From assembly GCA_035378985.1 (NCBI GenBank), contig DAOSUR010000001.1:124001-188000 (forward strand): a stretch of DNA of 64,000 bases, in the 5' to 3' direction. The translations under genes and the position numbers were made by a program. Positions 35,898 to 44,213 of the stretch are shown one piece after another. The DNA comes from Anaerohalosphaeraceae bacterium. GTDB lineage: Bacteria > Planctomycetota > Phycisphaerae > Sedimentisphaerales > Anaerohalosphaeraceae. Numbering within the stretch: the stretch's first letter is position 1; each line of letters opens with the position of its first letter. The notes beneath the pieces are model-generated. The model was given only the letters and a program-made list of their open reading frames with translations, made no database searches and was not told the origin of the DNA.

Positions 35898-37934
35898 TTA
35901 GGTTCGTTTTCTCCGTCCGGCGGGGCTGCCTCGACGTCCGCCTGCACGGGGCTGTTCCACCTCCAAAAAAGGCATTTCCTTTAATTGTCGAATCTGGTCC
36001 CTCAACCGGGCGGCTCGTTCAAACTCCAGCTGCTCGGCCGCTTCGAGCATTTCCTTTTCCATCTGTGCAATCAACTCCGCTCGGTCGTATTCGGCGTCCT
36101 CCAGCCCGACGGCCTGACGGGCCGCCTGCCGCGCCCGCAGCTGTTCGGCCAGACCTCGCTGAATCTCTTTGCGGATGGTTTGCGGAGTAATGCCGTGGCG
36201 GGCATTGTATTCCAGCTGCATTGTACGCCGCCGGCGGGTTTCGTCAATCGCTTTCTGCATCGATGGAGTAATCGTATCGGCATACAGCCAGACTGTCGCA
36301 TCGACATTGCGGGCTGTGCGCCCAATGGTCTGAATCAAAGAGGTCTCGCTCCGCAGGAACCCCTCCTTATCAGCATCAAGAATAGCCACCATCGACACTT
36401 CCGGCAAATCCAATCCTTCCCGAAGAAGGTTGATCCCGACCAGGACATCAAATTCCCCCGTCCGCAGGTCCCGCAGAATCTCCACCCGCTCGAGGGTCTG
36501 GATTTCACTGTGCAGGTATCGGCAGCGAATCCCTTTGGAGGCCAGAAACGCAGACAAATCCTCAGCCAGCCGCTTGGTAAGCGTGGTCACAAGCACACGC
36601 TGACCCGCTTTGATGCGTTTTTCAATTTCGCCGATTAAATGCGGAATCTGGTCGGAGGCCGGATGAACGAAAATCTCCGGATCAACCAACCCGGTCGGCC
36701 GAATAATCTGTTCCACAACCCGACCGCCGCAAAGCTGCAATTCATACGGCGCCGGTGTAGCAGAGACAAAAATCACATATTTCCAGCGTTCCTGAAACTC
36801 CTCAAACCGCAGCGGCCGGTTATCCAGGGCACTGGGCAGACGAAAACCGTGCTCCACCAGCACTTCCTTGCGGTGCCTGTCGCCGTGATACATCGCCCGC
36901 AGCTGCGGAATGGTTACGTGAGACTCATCGATAAACAGCAGAAAGTCTTCCGGGAAATAATCCAGCAGCGTATAAGGACGGGCTCCGGGTTTCAGACCCG
37001 CCATATGTCGGGCGTAGTTCTCAATGCCGCTGCAGTAGCCGACCTCGCGAATCATCTCCAAATCGTAGCGGGTTCGGGCCTCCAGACGCTGGGCCTCGAG
37101 CAGTTTGCCTTCGTGGCGAAGTTCAAGAAGCCGCTGCTGAAGTTCTTCCTCGATGCTCCGGCAGGCCGCTTCAATCCGTTCGGCGGGCAGGACATAATGC
37201 TTGGCCGGATAGATAAAGACCTGCCGTTCATCGGCCAAGACCTGCGCACTGACCGGATGGATGTAGCGAATGGCCTCCACCTCGTCTCCGAAAAACTCAA
37301 AGCGGACGCCGTACGATTCATAGGACGGCCACAGTTCCACGACATCGCCGCGCACCCGAAACGTCCCGCGGGCAAAGTCAAGGTCATTGCGGTTATACTG
37401 CAAATCCGCCAGACGGCCGAGCAGCTCATTGCGGTCCAGCGTATTCCCCACCCGCACACCGATGACGCTCGCCTGATAATCCTCCGGACTGCCCAACCCG
37501 AAAATGCAGGAGACGCTGGCCACGATGATAACATCGCGGCGGCTCATCAGACTCGTGGTCGCCGACAGCCGCAGCCGGTCTAATTCATCATTGCGCGAGG
37601 CGTCTTTTTCAATATAAATGTCGCGCTGAGGAATATAGGCCTCGGGCTGATAATAGTCATAGTAGCTGACAAAATATTCGACCGCATTTTCCGGGAACAG
37701 CTCGCGAAACTCCTCATACAGCTGAGCGGCCAGCGTTTTGTTGTGAGAGATAACCAGCGTCGGAAGGCCCACCCGCTCAATCACATTGGCCATCGTGAAG
37801 GTCTTGCCGCTGCCGGTAACTCCCAAAAGCGTCTGATAGCGCTGTCCGCTCCGAATTCCTTCGGTAAGTTTCTGGATGGCCTGCGGCTGATCGCCGCGCG
37901 GCTCAAACAAACTCTTCAGCGTAAAAACAGACAT
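35898..37934 (-). CDS. uvrB: Excinuclease ABC subunit B
   Basis: The 678-residue helicase-like protein has Walker A GVTGSGKT at residues 38-45 and the DNA-binding beta-hairpin around VEYFVSYYDYYQPEAYIP. It also has Walker B LLFIDESHVT, the motif VGINLLREGLDLPEVSMVAILDADKEGFLRS and the UvrC-binding UVR motif EKEMLEAAEQLEFERAARLRDQI, followed by a basic tail. It verifies damage in nucleotide excision repair. It starts 107 bases after rpsU with that gene's terminator between, so it likely has its own promoter, which I cannot place. Confidence 0.97.
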   Translation of the reverse strand: MSVFTLKSLFEPRGDQPQAIQKLTEGIRSGQRYQTLLGVTGSGKTFTMANVIERVGLPTLVISHNKTLAAQLYEEFRELFPENAVEYFVSYYDYYQPEAYIPQRDIYIEKDASRNDELDRLRLSATTSLMSRRDVIIVASVSCIFGLGSPEDYQASVIGVRVGNTLDRNELLGRLADLQYNRNDLDFARGTFRVRGDVVELWPSYESYGVRFEFFGDEVEAIRYIHPVSAQVLADERQVFIYPAKHYVLPAERIEAACRSIEEELQQRLLELRHEGKLLEAQRLEARTRYDLEMIREVGYCSGIENYARHMAGLKPGARPYTLLDYFPEDFLLFIDESHVTIPQLRAMYHGDRHRKEVLVEHGFRLPSALDNRPLRFEEFQERWKYVIFVSATPAPYELQLCGGRVVEQIIRPTGLVDPEIFVHPASDQIPHLIGEIEKRIKAGQRVLVTTLTKRLAEDLSAFLASKGIRCRYLHSEIQTLERVEILRDLRTGEFDVLVGINLLREGLDLPEVSMVAILDADKEGFLRSETSLIQTIGRTARNVDATVWLYADTITPSMQKAIDETRRRRTMQLEYNARHGITPQTIRKEIQRGLAEQLRARQAARQAVGLEDAEYDRAELIAQMEKEMLEAAEQLEFERAARLRDQIRQLKEMPFLEVEQPRAGGRRGSPAGRRKRT

Positions 37935-37973
37935 TTCAGCAAAACATATCGCTTTTGCGGTGTTTCACGGCGG

Positions 37974-38013
37974 AAAAAAAGCCGGACAAGAGTCCTAAGA
38001 ACGCTTGTCCGGC
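37974..38013 (-). terminator. Terminator of rpsU
   Basis: A 10-base perfect stem (GCCGGACAAG / CTTGTCCGGC) with a 13-base loop is followed on the minus strand by seven T. It lies 27 bases after the rpsU stop and before uvrB. Confidence 0.92.
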
Positions 38014-38040
38014 CGGCAAACTCAAATTATGTCAATACGA

Positions 38041-38235
38041 TTAAAGATTCATCGAGCTGAACAGACGAGCCATCCGCTGTGATTTGCGGCGTTTGCGGCG
38101 GTTGCGTTCCGAGGGCTTTTCATAATAACTGTTTCGCTTGATGTCGCGAATCAGGCCCTCTTTCTCGCACATCTTTTTGAACCGCTTAACCATCTGTTGA
38201 ACGCTCTCGCCTGCTCTGGCCTTCACTTTAATCAT
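38041..38235 (-). CDS. rpsU: 30S ribosomal protein S21
   Basis: The 64-residue basic protein matches S21: IKVKARAGESVQQMVKRFKKMCEKEGLIRDIKRNSYYEKPSE, followed by the RNRRKRRKSQR tail. The ATG at 38235 gives the family length; the frame extends 18 codons further with no S21 similarity. S21 affects start-site selection on mRNAs. Flanked by its own promoter and terminator as a single-gene unit. Confidence 0.95.
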   Translation of the reverse strand: MIKVKARAGESVQQMVKRFKKMCEKEGLIRDIKRNSYYEKPSERNRRKRRKSQRMARLFSSMNL

Positions 38236-38298
38236 AGAAAGTCGAACCTTCCTTTCAAAACAAATGTTCTCACTTGAGCCCAAATTCATAAAAACGAC

Positions 38299-38326
38299 AT
38301 TCTATTTTTATCCTTTGTTTTTGCAA
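38299..38326 (-). promoter_or_regulatory. Promoter of rpsU
   Basis: The minus strand reads TTGCAA (38321-38326), a 16-base spacer and TAGAAT (38299-38304), about 64 bases upstream of the rpsU ATG, within AT-rich DNA. Confidence 0.65.
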
Positions 38327-38424
38327 GGGTTTTTGTTCATTTTTAGAAAATCTTTTCTCCGGCAAACACAAAAACAAACGATATACATCGCAGATTGATT
38401 TACAAGTCATTGACAGATAAGGAT

Positions 38425-39564
38425 TTAGAAACAAACAAAAGACGATGCTTTTCGGAGAAGCTTTGTCGGCTTTCCAATGTCTTCAATCCGCTGAATCCTG
38501 GCTGATTTGCGGAGTTCTATTATCCGGTTTACGGTTACAGGCCCTAAACCGGGAACCCGAATCAGCTCCTCTCGGCTTGCCCGATTGATGTTGACCGGGA
38601 AAAATTCCGGATGCTGCAGGGCCCACAATTCTTTCGGGTCTTTATCAAGCGGCAGCCGGCCGTCCGGCCCAAAGTGGAAATCCGACTCTTCAAATCCGTA
38701 TTTTCGAATCAGGAAATCAACTTGATAAAGCCGATGCTCCCGCGTGAGAACATCCGCCGGATTTATCAGAGTCCGCTCCGCAGGCAGGTCCGGTGCCCCC
38801 AGCCCCTGCTGATAGGCACTGAAATAAACCCGCTGAAGCCGGAGCCGTTTATACAGACCGAACAGATAGCGGACAATCTTTTCATCCGGTTCATCGGCAG
38901 CCCCGACAATAAATTGGGTCGTCTGCTTGACCCCCGCATACCTGGCCCCCTTGGCCGTCAGTCGGCTGATGAGCTTGAGCGGTTCAACGATATCCTTTAC
39001 AAAGTCTTTGCGGGAAGAGAGTTTGGAAAGATACTCCGCCCCGGGGGTTTCGATGTTTAACGAGACAGCCGTTGCCAAAGAAAGCGCCTTTTCGATAGCC
39101 GCAGGACTGGCCCCCGGCAGGATTTTCAGGTGAATATAACCCCGGAATTGATATTTCTTTCGCAGTGTCTCGGCAATCCCGTTCAAAAGGTCCATTGTCC
39201 GGTCCGGTGTACCGATGACCCCGCTGCTCAAAAAAAGACCAAAGACCTTCCTTTGGTGATAATACTCCAGGAACACCCGACAGGTTTCTTCAACAGTCAA
39301 CGTGCAGCGGCGGAGGTCCTGGTCATTTCGAAGCGGGCAATATTTGCAGTCGTTTGAACAAACATTGGACAAGAGGGTCTTAAACAAAACGCTGGTGCCG
39401 CCGTTGGGCAGGGTCACCGGATAAATCCACCGCCCGTCGAGACCGCGTTTGCGGTGCTCTTCGGGACGAGTCGTCCCGCAGGCACAGGCCAGGTCATATT
39501 GGGCATCGCTGGACAGAATCCGCAGTTTTTCAACTGTATCGGGCCTGGTAATGACCGCCGGCAT
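38425..39564 (-). CDS. Radical-SAM protein with C-terminal helix-hairpin-helix (putative DNA modification/repair)
   Basis: The 379-residue protein carries a cluster motif, LLSNVCSNDCKYCPLR (CX3CX2C), and LDxx-type barrel strands such as GYIHLKILPGA and SLNIETPGAEYLSKL. It ends in a HhH domain (INRASREELIRVPGLGPVTVNRIIELRKSARI). This arrangement is that of the 'putative DNA modification/repair radical SAM protein' family, often found beside a uracil-DNA-glycosylase-like partner, which is not seen here. ATG 39564 has AGGGA seven bases upstream; an open frame extends to 39624. Confidence 0.88.
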   Translation of the reverse strand: MPAVITRPDTVEKLRILSSDAQYDLACACGTTRPEEHRKRGLDGRWIYPVTLPNGGTSVLFKTLLSNVCSNDCKYCPLRNDQDLRRCTLTVEETCRVFLEYYHQRKVFGLFLSSGVIGTPDRTMDLLNGIAETLRKKYQFRGYIHLKILPGASPAAIEKALSLATAVSLNIETPGAEYLSKLSSRKDFVKDIVEPLKLISRLTAKGARYAGVKQTTQFIVGAADEPDEKIVRYLFGLYKRLRLQRVYFSAYQQGLGAPDLPAERTLINPADVLTREHRLYQVDFLIRKYGFEESDFHFGPDGRLPLDKDPKELWALQHPEFFPVNINRASREELIRVPGLGPVTVNRIIELRKSARIQRIEDIGKPTKLLRKASSFVCF

Positions 39565-39653
39565 TTGTACATCCCTGCTGATTTTTTTTTGTTCCTTCGG
39601 TAAACAAGCATACCCCACCCGCACTCATTCTACAAGGATGAGCCGTAATTTTC

Positions 39654-39681
39654 TTGATTTTGCCGCGGTTTTGGTTATAGT
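39654..39681 (+). promoter_or_regulatory. Promoter facing the Rhs tip array
   Basis: TTGATT (39654-39659), a 16-base spacer and TATAGT (39676-39681). It points into the array and lies 33 bases before an ATG at 39714. It is the only good plus-strand promoter I can see ahead of the truncated Rhs reading frame. Confidence 0.5.
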
Positions 39682-39713
39682 AAAAGGGGAATTCGCAGAA
39701 ATAAGGGCAAATA

Positions 39714-40016
39714 ATGAACCAAACACAACTTGCGGTCAAAACAGTTGCAGGCGGTTTCTGCTGTCGGGCAGCGGAGTTTTTCTTTCCTTCCTTTGCAGCT
39801 TCCGCGTTTCTCCCATATCCACAAGGAAAGGAGGGTATCGTGCTGTTTTCGACGGCCCAGCGGTCCATGCCGACACACCGGCTGTGTGTCCTGCGGGATG
39901 TGGAATGGATGAAGCGGCTTTCCGGCTGGAAGAGCAGGCCGGATGAGACGGCTAAAAAAAGCGAGGCAATAAAAGACATTTTGGGTCTGCAACTTTTTTG
40001 CTGGTTGGAGAAATGA
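39714..40016 (+). CDS. Doubtful 100-residue frame between promoter and Rhs fragment
   Basis: This frame would encode 100 residues with no recognisable family. A GGAGG at 39829-39834 sits five bases before an in-frame GTG (39840), giving an alternative 58-residue product (MLFSTAQRSMPTHRLC...). The frame ends with TGA at the point where Rhs sequence begins. It may be leftover 5' sequence of the original Rhs locus, or no gene at all. The 447 bases between the radical-SAM start and the Rhs fragment contain nothing else I can identify. Confidence 0.2.
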   Translation: MNQTQLAVKTVAGGFCCRAAEFFFPSFAASAFLPYPQGKEGIVLFSTAQRSMPTHRLCVLRDVEWMKRLSGWKSRPDETAKKSEAIKDILGLQLFCWLEK

Positions 40017-40641
40017 TGCACTTGGGCGGCGGATTGAGAAGCTCAATCCAAACAACACGGCCGAGCGGTATTATTACGATGACCAGCGGGTGTTGCTGCG
40101 GACCTCGGTCAGCAGCAGCGGAATAGAAAGCGATTCGCGGACGTTTGTATTCGGCAACTACATCGATGAGGTTTTGATGATGCGGCAGCCGACGGGGACG
40201 GAGTATCTCTACGGTCATGACCATCTGTACAGTCCGGCCGTGCTGTTCGATGCGGCCGGAACGGTCGTAAGACGCTATGAATACGATGTTTACGGTCGAA
40301 TGCGGCCCTATTCGGCAACGTGGGGTTCGGTGCCGTGGCTGGCTTGGCAGATTCTGGGCAATTATTACGCCTTTACGGGGCGGGAATTGGACCGGGTGGG
40401 AACGTCCCAAACGGGATTTTTGGAAATTATGTACTATCGCGCCCGGTATTATGACCCGGACAGCAGCTGGTTCCTCCAGCCCGACCCGCTGGGCCTTGAC
40501 CCGGCCGGCGGACAAGAGAATCTGTTCTATCCTTTGCGACAATATGAAAATGGACCGAACCTTTACAAGGCCTTCCAATCCGATCCTTTGAAATTCATTG
40601 ACAGCCTCGGGCTAGGCACAGAAGCATTTCAGTCAGATTGA
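40012..40641 (+). pseudogene. Truncated Rhs core, C-terminal part only
   Basis: Rhs sequence begins abruptly at NDALGRRIEKLNPNNTAERY and continues with YD-repeat segments (RYYYDDQRV, VVRRYEYDVYGRMRP). The conserved end of the core follows: FTGRELDRVGTSQTGFLEIMYYRARYYDPDSSWFLQPDPLGLDPAGG. A full Rhs gene would have well over 1000 residues before this, and none is present. The frame closes at 40641 (DSLGLGTEAFQSD), while a tip-like sequence continues in the +1 frame. It is therefore 5'-deleted and frameshifted. The GTG at 40090 is the first usable start. Confidence 0.85.
40348..40493 (+). repeat. Rhs core-end repeat, copy 1 (146 bp)
   Basis: This segment encodes QILGNYYAFTGRELDRVG and on to QPDPLG. 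It recurs almost base for base at 45729-45874, 49665-49782 (partial) and 52790-52935. The copies are the recombination homology that would let tips swap onto an Rhs core. Confidence 0.9.
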
Positions 40642-40972
40642 TTGGGGACTTGCGGGGTACTACTGGGGTTCCTTAAAAGGATACTTTCGATGGGATTGCG
40701 AAACAAAATCTGTAGGCATAACCGGCGTACACTGGGAAGGCCTTGGCGATATCGGCATCAAACTCCCTGGTAACGTGGGGGCAGGAATATGGTTTTCTTA
40801 TTACACCACAGATTTGAGCGGTTATGTAGATTGCATACACGACCGATGCAAAAAGGCTTACTGGATAATCTACACAGTCACTGTCCAGAAACATATCGGG
40901 TTCATCGTGAATTATCATGCGGACCTAGCTTCAGAAACATTAAGCATTATGTGTCCTTGTGAACCGAGGTAG
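40622..40972 (+). pseudogene. Rhs tip 1 (variable C-terminal domain, out of frame with core)
   Basis: In frame 2 an uninterrupted 117-codon tail reads KHFSQIDWGLAGYYWGSLKG, continues through HWEGLGDIGIKLPGNVGAGI and ends ETLSIMCPCEPR. It is rich in aromatic residues and glycine and contains four Cys near the end (DCIHDRCKK, MCPCE). The core frame (frame 1) overlaps its first codons and stops at 40641, so a one-base frameshift separates core and tip. No toxin family recognised. The next gene starts 3 bases after its stop. Confidence 0.6.
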
Positions 40973-40975
40973 AAA

Positions 40976-41599
40976 ATGAATCTGCTGAATCGAATCTTTT
41001 TGTTCCTGATAGGTACACTTGCTGTTTTTGCCGCTCTTTTTATTGTCGTATATACACATCTGACTCCAGCAGACAGCAGTTTGCCCCCCAACGTAGTCGG
41101 CCGAATAATTGAATCCGACAGTGAAACATCCATGATTCCTGTCGGAAAAGGCGACATAAATAAAGGAACAATCTGCCTCTTAAAAGGAAAAGTCAAGATC
41201 AGACTTCTTTCAGGGGCGATGGTAACCCTGTATTCTCCTGCAGAAGTCATCTTCTCTTCTCCCGAAGAAATCTTTCTTCGATTTGGCCGGTGTGTTATTG
41301 AAACTTCGGAACAACCTGCAGCATTCAAATGCCGTACTCCAGAAGTGAAAATTGCCGGCTCCCAATCTCGTTACGGTTTGGTGGTTCATGAAAAGCAGAC
41401 CAAATTCTTCTATATTGACGGCTGCCTGCCCACCCTTTCATTGGCAAATTCAGGCAATTCAGTCCCAATAAAGGACGGGACATATAGTATCGATGAATCA
41501 GGCACTATCAAAATAGTAAATGAAACCTGGGAGAATGCCAGCAGCGATTCTTTTCATAATAAGAAATCTCCCTCTTCGGAAGACAAAGAAACAAAATAA
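40976..41599 (+). CDS. FecR-like single-pass membrane protein (immunity candidate for tip 1)
   Basis: The 207-residue protein has one N-terminal helix (FLFLIGTLAVFAALFIVVYT) and then a FecR-like beta domain. Relevant strands are KGTICLLKGKVKIRLLSGAM, VTLYSPAEVIFSSPEEIFLR and FGRCVIETSEQPAAFKCRTP. Planctomycete FecR proteins usually regulate ECF sigma factors, but no sigma gene is nearby. Its position, 3 bases after a Rhs tip, suggests it serves as the immunity protein. That would be an unusual use of the fold (inference). A terminator follows. Confidence 0.6.
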   Translation: MNLLNRIFLFLIGTLAVFAALFIVVYTHLTPADSSLPPNVVGRIIESDSETSMIPVGKGDINKGTICLLKGKVKIRLLSGAMVTLYSPAEVIFSSPEEIFLRFGRCVIETSEQPAAFKCRTPEVKIAGSQSRYGLVVHEKQTKFFYIDGCLPTLSLANSGNSVPIKDGTYSIDESGTIKIVNETWENASSDSFHNKKSPSSEDKETK

Positions 41600-41662
41600 C
41601 AATCCTACATACATCATATTCTGCGGCGTACTTGACGAAAACGTCTTGATACGGCTGCAATA

Positions 41663-41703
41663 GTCTGTGCCTGGACAATTTACTGCCCGCACAGACCGTT
41701 TTT
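41663..41703 (+). terminator. Terminator after the FecR-like gene
   Basis: An 8-base perfect stem (GTCTGTGC / GCACAGAC) with an 18-base loop is followed by CG and five T. It separates the first core-tip-immunity unit from the orphan modules that follow. Confidence 0.7.
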
Positions 41704-41719
41704 ACCCGACAGCAAATTC

Positions 41720-42361
41720 ATGTTGGTGCAGTATGGTTTTATCCCCTTCAGCAGCAAAGGCGTCAACCCCTTCGGCCCGACAAGCCGGTACACCGACGGA
41801 ATGAATGCGTATGAATATGTCAAAAGTTTTCCGCTACTCTTTTTCGATGCAGAAGGACCGGCGACAATTCCTTATTGGCCGATTGGCCCGGGATGCGGCC
41901 CGATGTATCCAATCAACCTGCCAACCCCTGAATCCAAGTCCCCTTGTGTATGGCGATTTGAAAACTTTGCGTGGGAGTATTTGGGTAATGTGGGATATTA
42001 CCTGCAGGAATTTAAGATTCCCAATCCCTATCCGGACTGCGGAGCCGGCAGAAGCGGCAGGATAGGTTGGGTTCGAATGCGTTACCCGCTGGATGACTCT
42101 ATTTGGAAACATTACGCAAAACCGGAGGGATGTGAGTGTATCTTTCGATCGGTGATAACCTACCGAAAATGGTGCTGCAATCGAAGAACGTCCGCCCTTA
42201 AAAGAGAATATGCAGTCTTCAATACATTTATCAATGGCAAACTCAAAGAAGAAAAAGATTTCAGAGGCAGTCGACGCTATAGATGTTCTTGTGATTTTGA
42301 CCCCAGCAACCATCCGGTTCCTCGCAGCGTTTTGAAGCCGACAGACGGAGAATTATGGTAA
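41720..42361 (+). CDS. Orphan Rhs tip 2
   Basis: The 213-residue frame starts with the Rhs linker GVNPFGPTSRYTDGMNAYEY and continues into a unique tip. The tip contains clustered Cys (GPGCGPMYP, PYPDCGAG, PEGCECIFR, YRKWCCNRR, YRCSCDFD). The Cys-rich, disulfide-prone composition points to an extracytoplasmic product. It lacks the Rhs core and any clear Shine-Dalgarno sequence, so it is a silent orphan module unless recombined. The next gene (ankyrin lipoprotein) begins 1 base after its stop, the usual toxin-immunity spacing. Confidence 0.6.
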   Translation: MLVQYGFIPFSSKGVNPFGPTSRYTDGMNAYEYVKSFPLLFFDAEGPATIPYWPIGPGCGPMYPINLPTPESKSPCVWRFENFAWEYLGNVGYYLQEFKIPNPYPDCGAGRSGRIGWVRMRYPLDDSIWKHYAKPEGCECIFRSVITYRKWCCNRRTSALKREYAVFNTFINGKLKEEKDFRGSRRYRCSCDFDPSNHPVPRSVLKPTDGELW

Positions 42362-42362
42362 T

Positions 42363-43145
42363 ATGAAGAATAGAGTGGCTGTCTTAAATCTAACGATTTG
42401 TTTCCTCTTTTTCCTCGGTTGTCAAAACGACAAAGAACAACTGGAAAAAGCCGTTCAGAAAAACGACTGGGAAACGGTCAAATCTCTTTTGAAGAAAAAT
42501 CCCCAGCTGATTAAAACATCCGTCCGCAATGGATACAACTTACTGTATGCGGCCATCGTTTGCAATAATCAGGAAATGGTCCGCTATTTACTTGAAAAAG
42601 GAGCGGATGTGAATGAAAAAGCGGGCAAATTTTCAGAAGCTCCTTTGCATTGGGCCAGCACCTGGGGACGACAGGAGATTGCACTTCTTCTTATTCAGCA
42701 CGGAGCCGATGTCAATATTCGATGCGGCTCATTATACACCCCTCTTCACAACGCCTGTCTTTATTCTCACGAAGCAATGGTTCGGCTTCTGCTTGAACAT
42801 GGAGCCCAGGTTAACGCTCTTGATTTTGTCGGGCGGTCCCCTCTGTGGCTTGTCTGCGACAACCGCAGGGAAACAGCATCGGATTTTACGATTATCCGAA
42901 TGCTGCTGGACCATGGAGCGGATCTCAATTTTTGCCTCAACGGATGCAGCATTTTTGAGGCAACACTCGGCAGCCGTTGTTTTCGAAAAGCAGAATTTCT
43001 GGCCGACTGCGGGGCTGTACTGGAACTGCCCGGCGAACATGAGACTTGCCGGTTGGAAGGGGAACAGCTTAAGGACTATATAAAATGGTATGAACGGGTA
43101 ATGGAGGATATTCCGGAGCAACTGCCGGAACATTACAGCAAATAA
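42363..43145 (+). CDS. Ankyrin-repeat lipoprotein (immunity candidate for tip 2)
   Basis: The 260-residue protein has a lipoprotein signal (LTICFLFFLGC, lipobox Cys near residue 19). About five ankyrin repeats follow, with typical 'G-x-TPLHxA' units: NLLYAAIVCNNQEMVRYLLEKGADVNEK, APLHWASTWGRQEIALLLIQHGADVN, YTPLHNACLYSHEAMVRLLLEHGAQVN and SPLWLVCDNR. Ankyrin proteins are known as immunity proteins in polymorphic toxin systems. Lipid anchoring would place it in the periplasm, facing an incoming toxin. It directly follows tip 2. Confidence 0.8.
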   Translation: MKNRVAVLNLTICFLFFLGCQNDKEQLEKAVQKNDWETVKSLLKKNPQLIKTSVRNGYNLLYAAIVCNNQEMVRYLLEKGADVNEKAGKFSEAPLHWASTWGRQEIALLLIQHGADVNIRCGSLYTPLHNACLYSHEAMVRLLLEHGAQVNALDFVGRSPLWLVCDNRRETASDFTIIRMLLDHGADLNFCLNGCSIFEATLGSRCFRKAEFLADCGAVLELPGEHETCRLEGEQLKDYIKWYERVMEDIPEQLPEHYSK

Positions 43146-43161
43146 TCTGACTCTGGAATAA

Positions 43162-43890
43162 CGGTCTTATGCCTCGGATGCCGGCCGATTCCTCCAGCCC
43201 GACCCGCTGGGCCTTGACCCGGCCGGCGGAAATTTTAACTCCTTCGCTCCGACAAGACAGTACTCCGACGGAATGAACAGGTATGAGTATGTGGATTCGA
43301 ATCCCATTCATCAAAAGGACCCTATGGGTTTAACAGCGAAAAACAATCAGCAGGTCTGCTGCAAGATAAAAAGAGTCGAACAGTATCCCGCCGTTGTTCT
43401 TCCTGACGGCCTTGTCATTCCAGGGTTTCGAAGCACCTGCACGCAGGAGACGATTCCCAATCCGCAGGGAAACCCTGCCGGCCGGGTTTGCCGCTGTCAT
43501 TATCGAAACCAGAAAAACGTCTCCGTTTACGACTGGCACACCGGAGAATGCTGCTGGTGCACCATTTATTTAGAATCTATCTTTCATACTCGAGTGCGTA
43601 TTGTCTGCGAGAATGATTCGTTTATTATCCATGTATATCCCGACACTTTTGGTGCTTGGGATAAACGTGCTGTCATCCATGTCGAAAAACCCAGTGATGA
43701 TGTTTACAACAATCTTTATCTCTCTTTGGCATCCTCAAAGATTTCTTGCGCACAGGCTATGTCCTTAAAATCTTTGGATGGAGCGTCTTGGTATTTTAGT
43801 TCCCTCAGAATACCTGGTATTCCTGGCAATGGAAATTGTTTTGAATTTGCATCGTCTTTATTCTTTCAAACCATTAATAGCTGCCCTTGA
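43162..43890 (+). CDS. Orphan Rhs tip 3, cysteine-rich NNQQVCC family
   Basis: The frame opens after a stop at 43159 with ASDAGRFLQPDPLGLDPAGG, then the linker PTRQYSDGMNRYEYVDSNPI and DPMGL. The first ATG is at 43273. A shared Cys-rich domain (KNNQQVCCKIKRVEQYPAVV, VCRCHYRNQ, GECCWC) leads into a private C-terminus. That ends with KISCAQA, W, GNGNCFEFAS and NSCP, a pattern kept in the sister modules at 47.1 and 48.4 kb. It is intact as a frame but lacks a start signal. No known toxin family is assigned. Confidence 0.65.
   Translation, partial: RSYASDAGRFLQPDPLGLDPAGGNFNSFAPTRQYSDGMNRYEYVDSNPIHQKDPMGLTAKNNQQVCCKIKRVEQYPAVVLPDGLVIPGFRSTCTQETIPNPQGNPAGRVCRCHYRNQKNVSVYDWHTGECCWCTIYLESIFHTRVRIVCENDSFIIHVYPDTFGAWDKRAVIHVEKPSDDVYNNLYLSLASSKISCAQAMSLKSLDGASWYFSSLRIPGIPGNGNCFEFASSLFFQTINSCP
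43261..43559 (+). repeat. 299-bp Cys-rich pre-tip repeat, copy 1
   Basis: It covers the end of the Rhs linker plus the whole NNQQVCC...GECCWC domain. Very similar copies lie at 47229-47527 and 48473-48771. Similarity stops sharply at the last Cys codon, where the variable C-termini start. Confidence 0.93.
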
Positions 43891-43904
43891 CAAGGAGAGA
43901 GATT

Positions 43905-44102
43905 ATGAAAATCAGCAAGACACTTCTATTTCTTCTTGTTGTCTTTTTTACAATTATAATACTTTTCTTGATATCGACTTTTATGACAATGATGATCCCT
44001 GTTCTTAAATCTTATAGACATTTGCCTGAAAACCAATTAAGGGAACCGAATGTATCGTTAAGCCTCAAGACAACAGGATACAAATACACGAATTTGTGTT
44101 AG
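43905..44102 (+). CDS. Short single-pass membrane protein (immunity candidate for tip 3)
   Basis: The 65-residue product has one strong helix (TLLFLLVVFFTIIILFLIST) and a short polar tail. GGAG lies seven bases before the ATG at 43905, 14 bases after the tip stop. It sits where the sister modules have a 165- to 180-residue membrane-anchored protein, and the next 110 bases hold coding-like fragments in other frames. It may be a truncated relative. Confidence 0.5.
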   Translation: MKISKTLLFLLVVFFTIIILFLISTFMTMMIPVLKSYRHLPENQLREPNVSLSLKTTGYKYTNLC

Positions 44103-44213
44103 AGGATGCCGATCGGCGATCCGTATCGAAGTTATATCGATAAGGCTTTGATGACAAAGAATAAAAATCAATGACGCTTTGGATTGCAGCAAGTTAAATG
44201 AGTAAAGGATATT

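Noticed and set aside
36639..37583. 314-residue plus-strand frame opposite uvrB
   Set aside because: UvrB motifs are complete on the minus strand.
39530..40021. 163-residue minus-strand frame across the radical-SAM start and Rhs boundary
   Set aside because: Overlaps the start of a well-supported gene, no recognisable domain, low-complexity content.
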